Positions 21,857 to 31,077 of a DNA stretch of 64,000 bases are shown here, in pieces. The DNA lies in contig VCMS01000125.1 in assembly GCA_022539475.1 (NCBI GenBank), forward strand, positions 62,001 through 126,000, read 5' to 3'. Position numbers and translations under genes: made by a program. Numbering within the stretch: the first letter of the stretch is position 1; every line of letters starts with the position of its first letter. The stretch is from Gracilaria domingensis (lineage: Eukaryota > Rhodophyta > Florideophyceae > Gracilariales > Gracilariaceae). The notes below the pieces were generated by a model, which had not been told where the DNA came from, ran no database searches, and worked only from the letters and a program-made list of their open reading frames with translations.

Positions 21857-23257
21857 ATGAGCGGATCGCCCGTCTCCGTGTCCGTCAAGTGGAACAAGCA
21901 GACCTTTGCCGACGTGCAGGTCGACCCCGCCGAGGCGCCGCAGGTCTTCAAGTCGCAGCTGTGGACGCTCACGGGCGTGCCGCCCGATCGCCAGACCGTG
22001 CTCGGCTTCAAGGGCGGCAAGCTGCGCGATGACGCCGACTGGGCCGCCGTCGGGCTCAAGCCCAACATGAAGATCATGCTGCTGGGCACGCCGGACGAGT
22101 CGCGCCTCGCGCCGCCCTCCGAGCTGCCGCTCGTGCGCGACGACCTGGACGTGGACGCCGCCGACGACGCGTACCAGCCGCTGGTCGTCGCGCCGCCCGG
22201 CCTGACCAATCTGGGCAACACGTGCTACATGAACGCCACCATCCAGTGCCTCAACGCCATCCCGCCGCTCGTCACGTCCGTCGCGTCGTACGCCGGGCGC
22301 ACCGATGCGATGAACCCGGCCGAGAAGCTCACGGCGGGCTTGCGCGATGTCTTCACCCGCCTCAAGGCGTCCAACGTGCCGCGAGTCAACCCGCTGTCCT
22401 TTCTGGCCGTTTTGCGACAGGTCAACCCGCAGTTTGCGGAGCGCAACAACCGAGGCATGTTCATGCAGCAGGACGCGGAGGAGTGCTGGGGCGAGATTTT
22501 GTCCCACTTGTCCACATCGCTCAAACTGGAGGACAGCCACAATCAGATCGATAACCTGCTCGCCATCAAAATGCGCGGCGAGGATAAGTGCGATGAATCC
22601 GACGAGCGCGTCGAACGACTCGAGACGGTGCGCACTCTCAAGTGCCACATCTCAAAGAACGTCAACCATCTGCCGCAGGGCATCATGGAAGGGCTGGAGG
22701 AGAAGATTGAAAAGCGAAGCGAGGAGTTGGAGCGATCCGTCAATTGGACGCGGAAGAACCGCATGGACAGTTTACCTCCATTTCTCGTAGTGCAGTTCGT
22801 CAGATTCTTTTGGAAGCCGACCGAAGGCGTAAAGGCAAAGATTCTCCGCAATGTGTCCTTCCCCGTTGTTCTCGATGTGTTCGATTACTGCACGACCGAG
22901 CTGCAACAAAAATTGAATGTCAAGCGCGATGAGCTGCGCGCCAGTCAGGACGCTGCTGCTACCAGCGGCGGTTCAGAAGCGCCCGCAGATGCTGCGGCGA
23001 CGCCGCCCGCCGATGAGGAAGTGGTCGCTGCTGAAAGTGGAAACTACGAGCTTTGCGCCGTTCTAACCCATCAAGGTCGCGCAGCTGACGCTGGGCATTA
23101 CGTTGCGTGGGTGAAGGACGCAGGATCAAAGTGGTACAAGTTTGACGACGACAAGGTCTCCATTCAAACCGAAGAAGACGTCAAGAAACTTTCTGGGGGC
23201 GGCGACTGGCACATGGCATACATGTGTCTGTACCGAGCAAAGAATGTTCCTCCGTAA
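21857..23257 (+). CDS. USP14: Ubiquitin carboxyl-terminal hydrolase 14 / Ubp6 (proteasome-associated)
   Basis: Deubiquitinase that docks on the 26S proteasome and recycles ubiquitin. 466 residues, close to the family's usual 480-500. Residues 1-78 form the ubiquitin-like domain that binds the proteasome (ends with KIMLLGTP). The Cys box is GLTNLGNTCYMN with catalytic Cys123. The His box is THQGRAADAGHYVAWVK near residue 410, followed by the typical C-terminal block with KWYKFDDDKVS and DWHMAYMCLYR. The ATG at 21857 gives the canonical UBL start. The open frame upstream is C-rich leader (21730-21856). GC content falls steeply from the 5' to the 3' half. It ends 32 bp from the convergent rhodanese-methyltransferase gene. 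All catalytic motifs are present. Confidence 0.93.
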   Translation: MSGSPVSVSVKWNKQTFADVQVDPAEAPQVFKSQLWTLTGVPPDRQTVLGFKGGKLRDDADWAAVGLKPNMKIMLLGTPDESRLAPPSELPLVRDDLDVDAADDAYQPLVVAPPGLTNLGNTCYMNATIQCLNAIPPLVTSVASYAGRTDAMNPAEKLTAGLRDVFTRLKASNVPRVNPLSFLAVLRQVNPQFAERNNRGMFMQQDAEECWGEILSHLSTSLKLEDSHNQIDNLLAIKMRGEDKCDESDERVERLETVRTLKCHISKNVNHLPQGIMEGLEEKIEKRSEELERSVNWTRKNRMDSLPPFLVVQFVRFFWKPTEGVKAKILRNVSFPVVLDVFDYCTTELQQKLNVKRDELRASQDAAATSGGSEAPADAAATPPADEEVVAAESGNYELCAVLTHQGRAADAGHYVAWVKDAGSKWYKFDDDKVSIQTEEDVKKLSGGGDWHMAYMCLYRAKNVPP

Positions 23258-23289
23258 ACCCGCGCAACTCATGTCTTTCATTAAAAACA

Positions 23290-24360
23290 CTAAACACGCT
23301 TAACGGCAACGAATCTAACCACAGGCCGTCCATCCCCTAGGGTACACTCTTCGTCCCTCAGAATTGTAAACTTTTGAGCTGCACCGAATATCTCTCCAAG
23401 TTCGCCGCGACGCAGCATTTGGGAAGGCTTTGCAGGGGACCCAAAACGCTCACAACCTGTGAGAAAGTGTTCGTATACTACCAGTCCGCCAGGTTGCACA
23501 CCGTGACGCAAAAGCTCCAAAACTCCGCGACGCAAGAAACGAACGACAACGAGTACTCCGGCAGCATGTCTTCGTAGAAATTCACGGTCGTCAGCAAGGT
23601 TGGCCCCAAACGTGCGTGTCATTGTTCTCACGCTTCCCGTTGCTGAATTTGGTGATGGCACGAGCGGATGGTACTGATTTCTCTTCCAAAGCTTGGTTGC
23701 CTTTTCCGTCAGTTTCGAATCTCGATCAACCGCATTTACAGAGAACCCTATGCTTGCCAGAAAGGCTGCGTCTCGCCCACTGCCGCAGCCAATATCGAGA
23801 GCTGTCCGTATTGGGTGCGAAAGCAGTCGAGACATCTCTTCGGCTACAATCGTTGCTGGAGACCAAAGGGCTCGACTGGGCCCTTGTGCACGCGGAAAGT
23901 TGCTGATGTCATCCTTCGTGAGGAGAATTGGTTCAGGATAGCCTCTGCGATGCAATTGCTCTGCAACTTGATTGCATTGTTCCTGATCACCATAAATGGC
24001 GAGCTGAGGCTGACCAGACACTGCCGGAAGCTCGTTTGTCCTAAAACCCACACCCCCTTCTCCCGAAAATGGGAAGTTTGATGAATGGGCCACATGTCCC
24101 CTTTCAAAGTCAGTTTCACAGCGAATATCGATGAAGGGAGGTTTCTGATGAACTGGGAGATCAGAGAATGCAGATAACCATTGCGACTTGTCCGAAACAG
24201 GACCAGAAGACTTGTGAGAATTCGACAAACCCATATGATATTTGCAATCAAGAGAGCAAACAGGGAGCAGCGCTACCTCGGCTTTGTCTTTGACGAAAGG
24301 CTTGTGACAAGGTAAACTGGCTGCGAGTGATACTTTGCTTCTCTTGTATAATACGACCAA
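23290..24360 (-). CDS. Rhodanese-like domain fused to SAM-dependent methyltransferase
   Basis: 356 residues. Residues about 70-150 have the rhodanese pattern (FIDIRCETDFERGHVAHSSNFPF), but I see no loop Cys at the usual active-site position (the segment reads LAIYGDQEQCNQVAEQL), so sulfur transfer is doubtful. Residues about 165-350 are a class I methyltransferase: motif I ALDIGCGSGRDAAFLA, acidic VNAVDRDS, and a TehB-like late block VVVRFLRR...QPGGLVVYEHF. Two-domain proteins of this type occur in algae and bacteria. The substrate is unknown. The Met-Val-Val-Leu start could include an organelle presequence; a second Met at codon 43 (24234) is an alternative start. Confidence 0.7.
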   Translation of the reverse strand: MVVLYKRSKVSLAASLPCHKPFVKDKAEVALLPVCSLDCKYHMGLSNSHKSSGPVSDKSQWLSAFSDLPVHQKPPFIDIRCETDFERGHVAHSSNFPFSGEGGVGFRTNELPAVSGQPQLAIYGDQEQCNQVAEQLHRRGYPEPILLTKDDISNFPRAQGPSRALWSPATIVAEEMSRLLSHPIRTALDIGCGSGRDAAFLASIGFSVNAVDRDSKLTEKATKLWKRNQYHPLVPSPNSATGSVRTMTRTFGANLADDREFLRRHAAGVLVVVRFLRRGVLELLRHGVQPGGLVVYEHFLTGCERFGSPAKPSQMLRRGELGEIFGAAQKFTILRDEECTLGDGRPVVRFVAVKRV

Positions 24361-25327
24361 TTACCTCTTGTAACGAGTCAAGAGGAGAACGATGCGAGTG
24401 ATGATGACTTTATCTAGGACGGATTCGGTGATACGTTGTTTGTCAAAGAGTCACTCGTGCAGACATGTTACGAATCCTTGTACGAAACGCTTACGATAGA
24501 GATCGTCTCACGACAATGTCCTTCCAGGAAAATCAGAGAACAGATAGCAGGCTACTCCTCAGAATATCCTCAGCCACAAACTATGTAGAATGCAATCAAC
24601 GAACGAAATGTCCGAAGGGATCGAGTTGAACGAGTAGAGCTAACCATACGACGCAAAGTATTTTGGCAATTTCAAAGCCATCTCTCATATTGTGCCATGG
24701 TGGCGTCCAGATTGACGTCAGCTTGTTACCTAACAAGGATGAGTTTAGCCCCAAAACTTCGTTTCGTTTCACGCTCTACGAAGAAAGAAAAGCTACGAAG
24801 TTAGAAGGCTACCACTCTCTAGTCCAAGCCGGAAATCCTATTCTACGACACATCAGTGCTACTGACGTGTCTCAGATTACTTTGTACAAAATATTTTCGA
24901 GGTCGTTTGGACAAATCTAGCGCTTTTCGTTCTTCGTCATCAATCGCAGAGCTCGTACTCTTTAAGGCAGGGCACAACTCGAACAAAGTATGTTAGCACA
25001 ACCTTTGTGTAACTGCGTAGGACTCTGACAGGATTCTCTTTTCTCTTTCGCAACGGAGAGGGCCAGGAGTAGCCCAGTAATTCAGCTGCATAAACTGCGT
25101 TGCCAGTGTGAAGATTGGTGTTCCCACGCAAACCTCTGTTTGCTACTCCTTTGGGCTAGCCCACTTGACGCTCGTCTAAACGGTAAGTTACCCCATACCC
25201 AAGACTGCAAACGAGCTTTGGAGCAGATTTTTGTGGCCCCGTTGGGGTACGAGTTGTTAGTGGTTTTGCTCCGAACTGGTTTTCGTACCTGAAATTGAGC
25301 AGTTTGGGATATTGCGGTGTGCCCTGG
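24361..25327. other. Intergenic, no gene seen
   Basis: Divergent spacer between the methyltransferase and the lipid phosphatase. Short ORFs only, none recognisable. Confidence 0.55.
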
Positions 25328-26134
25328 ATGGCTTTTGTTACCAGTACCCTTGTACGCCCTCTGAATCGAACAGCGTCGGTTCTGCGAGATAACCGACGGC
25401 CTCCAACGATGAGCTCAAGCCAAACGCCGAAGAACAAGGTTCTTGCTGATGCTACCAAACTCGCGGTATCTGCTGCTGTAGCAGGTTTGGTTCTCTACAA
25501 GCATGACGCACCGACCATTCTTTATGTGTTGGCCTCCCTTGTCAACTCTGCTTCTGCGAAAGTCCTGAAATTTCTCATCAAGCAACCGCGGCCTGATGGG
25601 GCGCAAAAAGGGGATCCAGGGATGCCATCGTCTCATGCCACGTCGTTGTCTTTCTTGTCGTTGGCATTCCTTGGGTATATTAACTGGTACGCGCGCTCTG
25701 CTTTAAAAACAGCTGGTGCCGGCTTCATTGTTCTTCTAGCAGTGATGGCCTCATACTGGCGAGTGTCGGCTGGATACCACACGGTACCACAAGTTCTCGT
25801 TGGATGGCTCGTCGGTTCTTTCAATGCGGCTCTATATACTGTGACTCTTCCGTGGACAATACCGCGACTTGACCAGCTGATGAGGGGAAAGTCTTTGCTC
25901 GTCACGTTTGTGATGCTGCTGGTAAGTTGCCCATGCATGCGCTCGTTTTAGGCTGTTATACATGCGTTTTTGACTGACATCCTCTGTCATGTGTCTCCAT
26001 TCGAAACGAACAATTTTCTGCAGGTGGCAGCCATTTTTATCGTGGGCCCCGATCTTTTGGCTTTTGCTCGTCGATTTTCGACACCGCTGCAGACTCCGCG
26101 CTCTCATGAGACCAGACCGGGAGAGAGAAGTTGA
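25328..26134 (+). CDS. PAP2-family lipid phosphate phosphatase, LPP-epsilon-like, one intron
   Basis: Membrane phosphatase that dephosphorylates phosphatidic acid or a polyprenyl diphosphate. Exons 25328-25921 and 26024-26134, intron GTAAGT...CTGCAG, 234 residues. Signature motifs: KFLIKQPRPDG (KX6RP-like), GMPSSHATS (PSGH), and WRVSAGYHTVPQVLVGW (SRX5HX3D-like). The DPGMPSSHA context resembles plastid LPP-epsilon of plants more than dolichyl-diphosphatase. Four or more hydrophobic spans surround the motifs. The start at 25328 gives MAFVTSTLVRP..., acid-free and Ser/Thr/Arg-rich with Phe3, as in red algal transit peptides. ATGs at 25295 and 25409 are alternatives; the latter would remove the presequence. 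Without splicing the frame stops 30 bp into the intron. Confidence 0.75.
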
Positions 26135-26253
26135 GCTTGATGCCGCCCTTCCGAGCTGGAACTTTCGATATGTGCGCATCGATATAGGATCCCTGATATA
26201 CCAAAGCTGCCTCGAGACACAGAAATAGATACACACGCGTCATACACGACAAA

Positions 26254-26302
26254 TCTCGCTCTCTCGCTCTCTCTCGCTCTCTCTCGCTCTCTCTCGCTCT
26301 CT
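26254..26302. repeat. (CTCTCTCGCT)n pyrimidine minisatellite in 5' leader
   Basis: About five units of a 10-nt pyrimidine repeat ending 16 bp before the DoxX-like start codon. It belongs to the general pattern of pyrimidine tracts ahead of start codons in this window. Confidence 0.85.
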
Positions 26303-26318
26303 TCGCATTCCTGACACC

Positions 26319-26882
26319 ATGAGCTCGAAGCGACTGACGCCGGAGCTGGCTCCAGGGATGACGCCGTCAGCTGACTACTTTATCAAGTTGTTGGCTCCCT
26401 ACAAAGGAACCATCTCCTTACTGCCGTTCTTGTTTTTCTCGCTCGAATCCGTGCTTGCCGTTGTTTGCTCGCAGGTTTACGGGGATTCGGACTGGCTGCT
26501 CAAGTTTAGCTTCTCACAGCTGCTTGCCATCAACATGGTGTTTGCTGGGATCCTACATTTTCACAAGCCGCTGTATGAGTTTTACACATCGATGATATTC
26601 GTTCCGTTTAAAGACTTTTGGCTGTACTCGACAGGGATAGTTATGGTGTTTGCAGGGATTGGCCTCGTCGTTTCCAGCACGCAAGTTGTGTCTGCGTACG
26701 CGTTGATAGCTGTGTTAGTGATTATGTTTCCCGGAAACGTCGCTTGCGTGTTCTCTGCAAAGCCGCGAAAGTTGGTATGCAACGGATCCATGATAGGTGC
26801 AGTGCTACGTTTACCGATTCAGTTTCTGTTCATTGCGTGGGCGAAATGGTTCACATCGCCGCCACTGCCACCCCCATTCTAA
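26319..26882 (+). CDS. DoxX-like integral membrane protein
   Basis: 187 residues with about four hydrophobic spans. The order of motifs follows the DoxX superfamily: MVFAGILHFHKPLYEFY in the first half, FWLYSTGIVMVFAGIGLVVSS in the middle, then VLVIMFPGNVACVF and LRLPIQFLFIAWAKW near the end. Family members are small membrane proteins, some linked to redox reactions; no reaction can be assigned here. The start at 26319 follows a pyrimidine minisatellite. The stop (TAA, 26880-26882) shares two bases with the stop of the convergent dehydratase gene. Confidence 0.65.
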   Translation: MSSKRLTPELAPGMTPSADYFIKLLAPYKGTISLLPFLFFSLESVLAVVCSQVYGDSDWLLKFSFSQLLAINMVFAGILHFHKPLYEFYTSMIFVPFKDFWLYSTGIVMVFAGIGLVVSSTQVVSAYALIAVLVIMFPGNVACVFSAKPRKLVCNGSMIGAVLRLPIQFLFIAWAKWFTSPPLPPPF

Positions 26883-28021
26883 ACAGCAGCGACACTGGAT
26901 GCGCTTAGCTTTCGAATTGTGTCAAAACTGACGTTGCCGCCACACGCTATGACTACAGAGGCGACGCAGTTGTGCGCGTCGCGCCATTCCGCGTCTCGCT
27001 GCATGCCGGCAACGGCCACGCCCGCGGCGCCCTCCAGCAGCTTGTGCTCGTGTGCCAGAACGTTGCACATTGCGCGCCGGATGTCCTCCTCCGACACGAT
27101 TGCCCACGCGTCGACCAGGTGCGAGCACGCCTCATACGTGATGGTGTTCTGCTCGATCTGGCCGGCGCTTGCGTCCGAGAGCGTGTCCCTGCACGGCGCC
27201 TGCACGACGCGCCCGGCCTTGATGCACTCAAACATGACGGCAGAGTGCTGCGGTAGGCAGCCGACGATGCGCCACTGGCCCGGCTGGCTGGCCTTGAGCA
27301 CGGCGGCGACGCCGGCGATGAGCCCGCCTCCGCCGACGGTGACGTAGCAGCACTTTTGGCGGCCCGCAAACGACGGGCACGAGCGCGCAAGGTACTCGAT
27401 GATCTCCACGCCCACGGTGCCGTTGCCCGCGATGACGAGCTCGTCGTTGTACGGCGACACGTAGCGCGCGCCGTGCTCGGCGGCAAAGCGCGCGGCGGCC
27501 AGCTCGGCCTGCAGGCAGTCGGCGCCCAGCAGTCGAATCTCGCACTTGCCGCCCTCCGCAAAGCGGCGCAGCGCCAGCAGCTTGGAGCGCGCGGCGCTGT
27601 GCGGCAGGAACACGGAGGCGCGCACGTGCAGCAGCTTGGCGGCGTGCACGACGGCCAGCGCGTGGTTGCCGGTGGAGGCGGTGACGACGTGCGCGGCGCG
27701 CGAGCGCTCGACGCAGTGCACGGCGCCGCGCGCCTTGAACGAGTTGGTGACCTGCTCGCTCTCCAGCTTGAGGAACACGGCCGGGCCCAGCGACAGCGCG
27801 CGCAGCATGGGCGTGAGGTGCAGCGCGCCGGGGTTGCGCTTGCGCGCGGCCTGCAGCGTGCTGTGCGCCGACGCGCACAGCTCGCAAAAGTACGCGGCGC
27901 AGCTGCGCGGGTCGTTCCACGACAGCGTGGTCATGAAGTCCGATCCGCGCTCGCCGGGCGCGCCCAGGCAGAACACGCCGGTGTCGGGCAGCGCGGGCGC
28001 GGCGGGGCGCGTGCCGAGCAT
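26879..28021 (-). CDS. PLP-dependent serine/threonine dehydratase or serine racemase family enzyme
   Basis: Fold-type II PLP enzyme of 380 residues. Lys96 in TNSFKARGA is the Schiff-base lysine. STGNHALAVVHAA is the substrate loop, AGNGTVGVEI follows, VGGGGLIAGVAAVL binds the PLP phosphate, and VIACGGNVSF near the end provides the ring-nitrogen contact. No regulatory ACT domain, so it is the catabolic/racemase type and not biosynthetic IlvA. The start at 28021 gives a short N-terminal extension without a clear targeting signal. Upstream frame is low-complexity GC-rich DNA. It would deaminate L-serine or L-threonine to a 2-oxo acid, or racemise serine. Divergent from the Alba gene over a 599-bp GC island. 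Confidence 0.85.
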   Translation of the reverse strand: MLGTRPAAPALPDTGVFCLGAPGERGSDFMTTLSWNDPRSCAAYFCELCASAHSTLQAARKRNPGALHLTPMLRALSLGPAVFLKLESEQVTNSFKARGAVHCVERSRAAHVVTASTGNHALAVVHAAKLLHVRASVFLPHSAARSKLLALRRFAEGGKCEIRLLGADCLQAELAAARFAAEHGARYVSPYNDELVIAGNGTVGVEIIEYLARSCPSFAGRQKCCYVTVGGGGLIAGVAAVLKASQPGQWRIVGCLPQHSAVMFECIKAGRVVQAPCRDTLSDASAGQIEQNTITYEACSHLVDAWAIVSEEDIRRAMCNVLAHEHKLLEGAAGVAVAGMQRDAEWRDAHNCVASVVIACGGNVSFDTIRKLSASSVAAV

Positions 28022-28449
28022 GGTTGGCGCGCGGGGGATGGGCGGTGGGGGTTGGGCGGTTGGCGGTGCGGGGCAGGGGGCGGGGGGGAGGTGGCGCTTC
28101 ACTGGGGGCAGGGAAGGGCGCTGCTGCAGCGCGCCGGCACGGCGGGGGGTGGGGGAAGGGGAGGAGGGAGGGGGAGGAGGGAGGGGGAGGAGGGAGGGGG
28201 AGGAGGGGGGTGGGCAGCGGGAAGGCGGAGGCGGAGGGCGGGAGCGCGGGAGCGCGGGAGCGCGGGGAGCGCGAGCGGACGCGGAGATGGCGGCGCGCGC
28301 AACGCCGCACGCCGCACGCGAGCGCGCCTTAGGCGCGCGCTGGCGGCGCGCCAATTGGCGCGTTTCCAAACAGCGCGCGCGTGCCGCGCCGCCGCCGTGT
28401 CCGCTGCGTGTCCGCCGCGTGTCCGCCGCGTGTCCGCGCCACGCGCGCA

Positions 28450-28488
<39 letters not shown>

Positions 28489-28620
28489 GCAACAACGTGT
28501 GCACCTTCCAAGTTCACGCTTCCCGTGGCAACTCATTACGTCCCCAACTTCACTTTGCTGTCAAACTTGGCCGCTGCGCCGCCGCCGCCGCCCCCCCCTA
28601 CCCCCTTCGATCCGCGCGGC
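28022..28620. promoter_or_regulatory. Bidirectional GC-island promoter (dehydratase / Alba)
   Basis: Divergent spacer with a G-rich block on the plus strand (28128-28220, repeated GGGGGAGGAGGGA), capable of G-quadruplex, which is C-rich leader for the dehydratase. A (CCG)n run occupies 28450-28488, and a CCCCCC pyrimidine tract near 28588-28610 leads into the Alba start. Confidence 0.5.
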
Positions 28621-28890
28621 ATGCTGCCGGACGACGAGCGCGTCGTGCGCGTGCGGCCGTCCGGCCGGCTGCGCCACTACATGGACTACGCGCTGGCGCA
28701 GCTGGCGCGCCGCTCCGTCGACCGCGTCGAGCTCGTCGCCGAGGGCAACGCCATCGCCAAGGCCGTGTCGCTCGCCGAGCTGCTCAAGCGCCGCCACGCC
28801 GCGCTGCGCCAGCGCTGCGAGCTGCGCAGCGCGCCGGCGTCCGACACGCCGCGCGTGCGCATCGTGCTGGCCAAGCAGCGCACAAACTGA
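28621..28890 (+). CDS. Alba-domain nucleic-acid-binding protein
   Basis: 89-residue single-domain protein. The Alba fold pattern is visible: RVRPSGRLRHYMDYALAQL (helix 1), a strand VDRVELVAEGNAIAKAVSLAELLKRRH (Gly-Asn-Ala-Ile-Ala-Lys signature) and a C-terminal strand RVRIVLAKQ. Eukaryotic members bind RNA (Rpp20/Rpp25 subunits of RNase P/MRP, and plant and protist Alba proteins). The small size suits an Rpp20/Alba-like partner that dimerises. A Gly-rich tail is missing. It ends 58 bp before the convergent PMT gene. Confidence 0.8.
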   Translation: MLPDDERVVRVRPSGRLRHYMDYALAQLARRSVDRVELVAEGNAIAKAVSLAELLKRRHAALRQRCELRSAPASDTPRVRIVLAKQRTN

Positions 28891-28913
28891 CAACAAAAAG
28901 CTCTACTATCTCG

Positions 28914-28944
<31 letters not shown>
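28914..28944. repeat. (CAA)n microsatellite between convergent genes
   Basis: About ten CAA units in the 58-bp spacer between the Alba and PMT stop codons, so it lies in both 3' UTRs. Confidence 0.9.
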
Positions 28945-28945
<1 letters not shown>

Positions 28946-28948
28946 GCG

Positions 28949-30517
28949 TCACGTCCAGCGCGGCATCCACTGCAGCCGCCGGAACTGCGCCGCCGTGGTG
29001 GGCGTGGCGTACACCCACGGCGACCAGTGCACAAACGCGCCCACGGTGGTGGCCATGATGAGCGCCGCGGCCGCGAGGCGCGCGCGCGCGGGCAGCAGGT
29101 CCACCAGCAGCGCCAGCAGCAGCTGGCCGTACGTGAGCGCCGGCAGGTAGTGGTAAATAAAGTAGCAGCGCTCCACAAACATGAACGGCACCAGGTTGAG
29201 CACGTAGCCGGCGAGCAGGAAGCGCGCCGCCGGCGCCGCCTGCCACACGCGGTGCTGGCGCGGCAGCAGCGCGCGGTAGCGCTGCAGCAGCAGCAGCAGC
29301 AGCGCGCAGCTGCCCACGGCGGCCGACACCCACAGCGCGCCGGCCGGGTTCTGGATGAGGTACAGCGCGCGCAGGCGCGGAGCGTGCGCGCGCGCGGCGG
29401 CGGCGTCGCGGTTGACGTAGAAGAGCAGCCCGCGCGCGTTGAGCGGCCACTCGTACCAGCGGCTCTCCCACGGGTGGCGCGTCTTGATGAGGCGGTTGGC
29501 GCGAAACTGGCGCCAGTGCAGCTCGTACAGCGCGCGCCACGCGCTGACGTTGTGGTCGGCGCGGAACGGCAGCGACGCGTTGCCGCGCAGCGAGCGCCGA
29601 AACGCGTCGGACATGCGCGCGCTGGACGGCGAGCTGTACACGGACAGGCGCAGGTACGCCAGCCACGGCGCGGCGTACACCAGCGCGGCGACGGCGGCGG
29701 CGAGCGCGGCGTCGGCGGCGGGCAGCGGGCGCGGCAGGAAGCTGACGCCCAGCGCGCACACCGCCGCCACCAGCAGCGGCGTGACGGCGGCGGTCCACTT
29801 GACGGACACGGCGAGCGCGGCGCTGACGGCGGTGGCCAGCAGCATGCGGTAGTAGCGGCGCGAGCCGTAGCGCTCGCGCGCGTGGCGCCACAGGCGCAGC
29901 GCGCACAGCAGCGTGAGCTGCAGGTACAGCACCAGCTGCGAGTCGAGCAGGATGTAGCGGCTCTGCATCAGCAGCAGGTTGTCGCACAGCGGCAGCACGG
30001 CGGCCAGCACGCACGCCGGCGTGGCCAGCCGCAGCTCGCGCGCCGCCAGGAACGCCAGCGGCACGGGCGGCACGCCGAACAGCGCCGACGCGGCGCGCGA
30101 CAGCACAAAGTCGCGGTTGGCGTACGGCGCGCCGATGCGCACCTCGAAGGCGCGCTGCGGCTGCACGCCCGCCGCGCGCGCCACCGCGTAGTGCGTGAGC
30201 TTGCCCAGCCACGGGTGGATGTCGAACACGAACTGGCGCTGCAGCTGCGCGCGCAGGAAGGCGAAGAAGTGGAACTCGTCGAACACCACCGCCGCCGGCT
30301 GGTCGATGCGGTACAGCCGCGTGAGCAGCGCCGCCAGCGTGAGCGCCAGCAGCAGCGGCGCGTCGCCGCACCGCCGCGCGCCGCGCGCCGCCGGCAGCGC
30401 GCGCGCCTTGTGCGGCGGCGCGGCCAGCGGCAGCGGCGCCGCGGCGCTCACGGCGGCGGCGGCGGCGGCGCGCGGGCGCGCGGCGGCGGCGGAGGGGCGC
30501 TGGCGGAGGAGCGACAT
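28949..30517 (-). CDS. Protein O-mannosyltransferase (PMT family) lacking MIR domains
   Basis: 522-residue multi-span ER or plasma-membrane glycosyltransferase that would move mannose from dolichyl-phosphate mannose to Ser/Thr. PMT motifs: FDEFHFFAFL (the conserved DE/H loop), FDIHPWLGKL, LLDSQLVLYL, KWTAA, and HPWESRWYEWPL preceding the C-terminal spans with RCYFIYHYLPAL. The central loop after ADHNVSAW goes directly to HPWESRWYEWPL, with no room for the roughly 200-residue MIR repeats of fungal and animal PMTs. In size and layout it is like bacterial PMTs. The start at 30517 begins MSLLRQRPS; the open frame upstream is a GGCTGC repeat encoding poly-Ala and is probably leader. Very GC-rich. 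Confidence 0.82.
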   Translation of the reverse strand: MSLLRQRPSAAAARPRAAAAAAVSAAAPLPLAAPPHKARALPAARGARRCGDAPLLLALTLAALLTRLYRIDQPAAVVFDEFHFFAFLRAQLQRQFVFDIHPWLGKLTHYAVARAAGVQPQRAFEVRIGAPYANRDFVLSRAASALFGVPPVPLAFLAARELRLATPACVLAAVLPLCDNLLLMQSRYILLDSQLVLYLQLTLLCALRLWRHARERYGSRRYYRMLLATAVSAALAVSVKWTAAVTPLLVAAVCALGVSFLPRPLPAADAALAAAVAALVYAAPWLAYLRLSVYSSPSSARMSDAFRRSLRGNASLPFRADHNVSAWRALYELHWRQFRANRLIKTRHPWESRWYEWPLNARGLLFYVNRDAAAARAHAPRLRALYLIQNPAGALWVSAAVGSCALLLLLLQRYRALLPRQHRVWQAAPAARFLLAGYVLNLVPFMFVERCYFIYHYLPALTYGQLLLALLVDLLPARARLAAAALIMATTVGAFVHWSPWVYATPTTAAQFRRLQWMPRWT

Positions 30518-30529
30518 GGCGGCGTGCGG

Positions 30530-30592
30530 CGCGGCTGCGGCTGCGGCTGCGGCTGCGGCTGCGGCTGCGGCTGCGGCTGCGGCTGCGAGGGC
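30530..30592. repeat. (GGCTGC)n hexamer repeat upstream of PMT
   Basis: About nine units, immediately 5' of the PMT start codon on the minus strand. It keeps the upstream frame open as poly-Ala, making the true start uncertain. Confidence 0.8.
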
Positions 30593-31077
30593 GAGGGCGA
30601 CAACGGCGACGACGGCATGGCGACGGCGGGGGTGGGACGGGGGGGGGGGGGGGGGGAAGGGGGGGAAGGGGGGGTGAGGGGGGTGCGCGCGGCGCGGCGC
30701 AGAGCGCGTTGCCGCCCGCACCGGGGGGGGGGGGGGCCGCGGCGGCTCGCTCTCTCCCAGCCGGGGGGAGGTTGGCAGCACAAAAAGGGGCGCGGCGCGG
30801 CACGGCGCGCGCGCGCGACGTGGCCACGCGGCGCCGGCGCGCGCGCCGCGAGTGCGGGAATGGCGCGCGCATGGCGCCGCGGCGGCGCGCTTACCGTCGC
30901 GCGCGCGCCGGCTGTCAGTTGACGGCCGCGCGCGCAGATAGCGCACGCACAAGCGCGCTGGCTGCTGGCTGCTGCCATTGTCGTTGTTTGTTTGTCTGTT
31001 GGCGCTGCTTTCTACCGTAGCGTTTATCGAGTACAGCGCGCGAAAATGAAGATAAGCGGCGGCGCGCCGCGCGCCCG

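Noticed and set aside
20289-21860. Long plus-strand open frame overlapping the DDT gene and the USP14 leader
   Set aside because: Shadow frame in GC-rich DNA; the alternative frame carries a coherent DDT-like protein.
27356-30922. Plus-strand open frame of nearly 1,200 codons
   Set aside because: It is antisense to the dehydratase and PMT genes and exists because the GC-saturated DNA has few stop codons; its translation is Arg/Ala/Gln-rich without domains.
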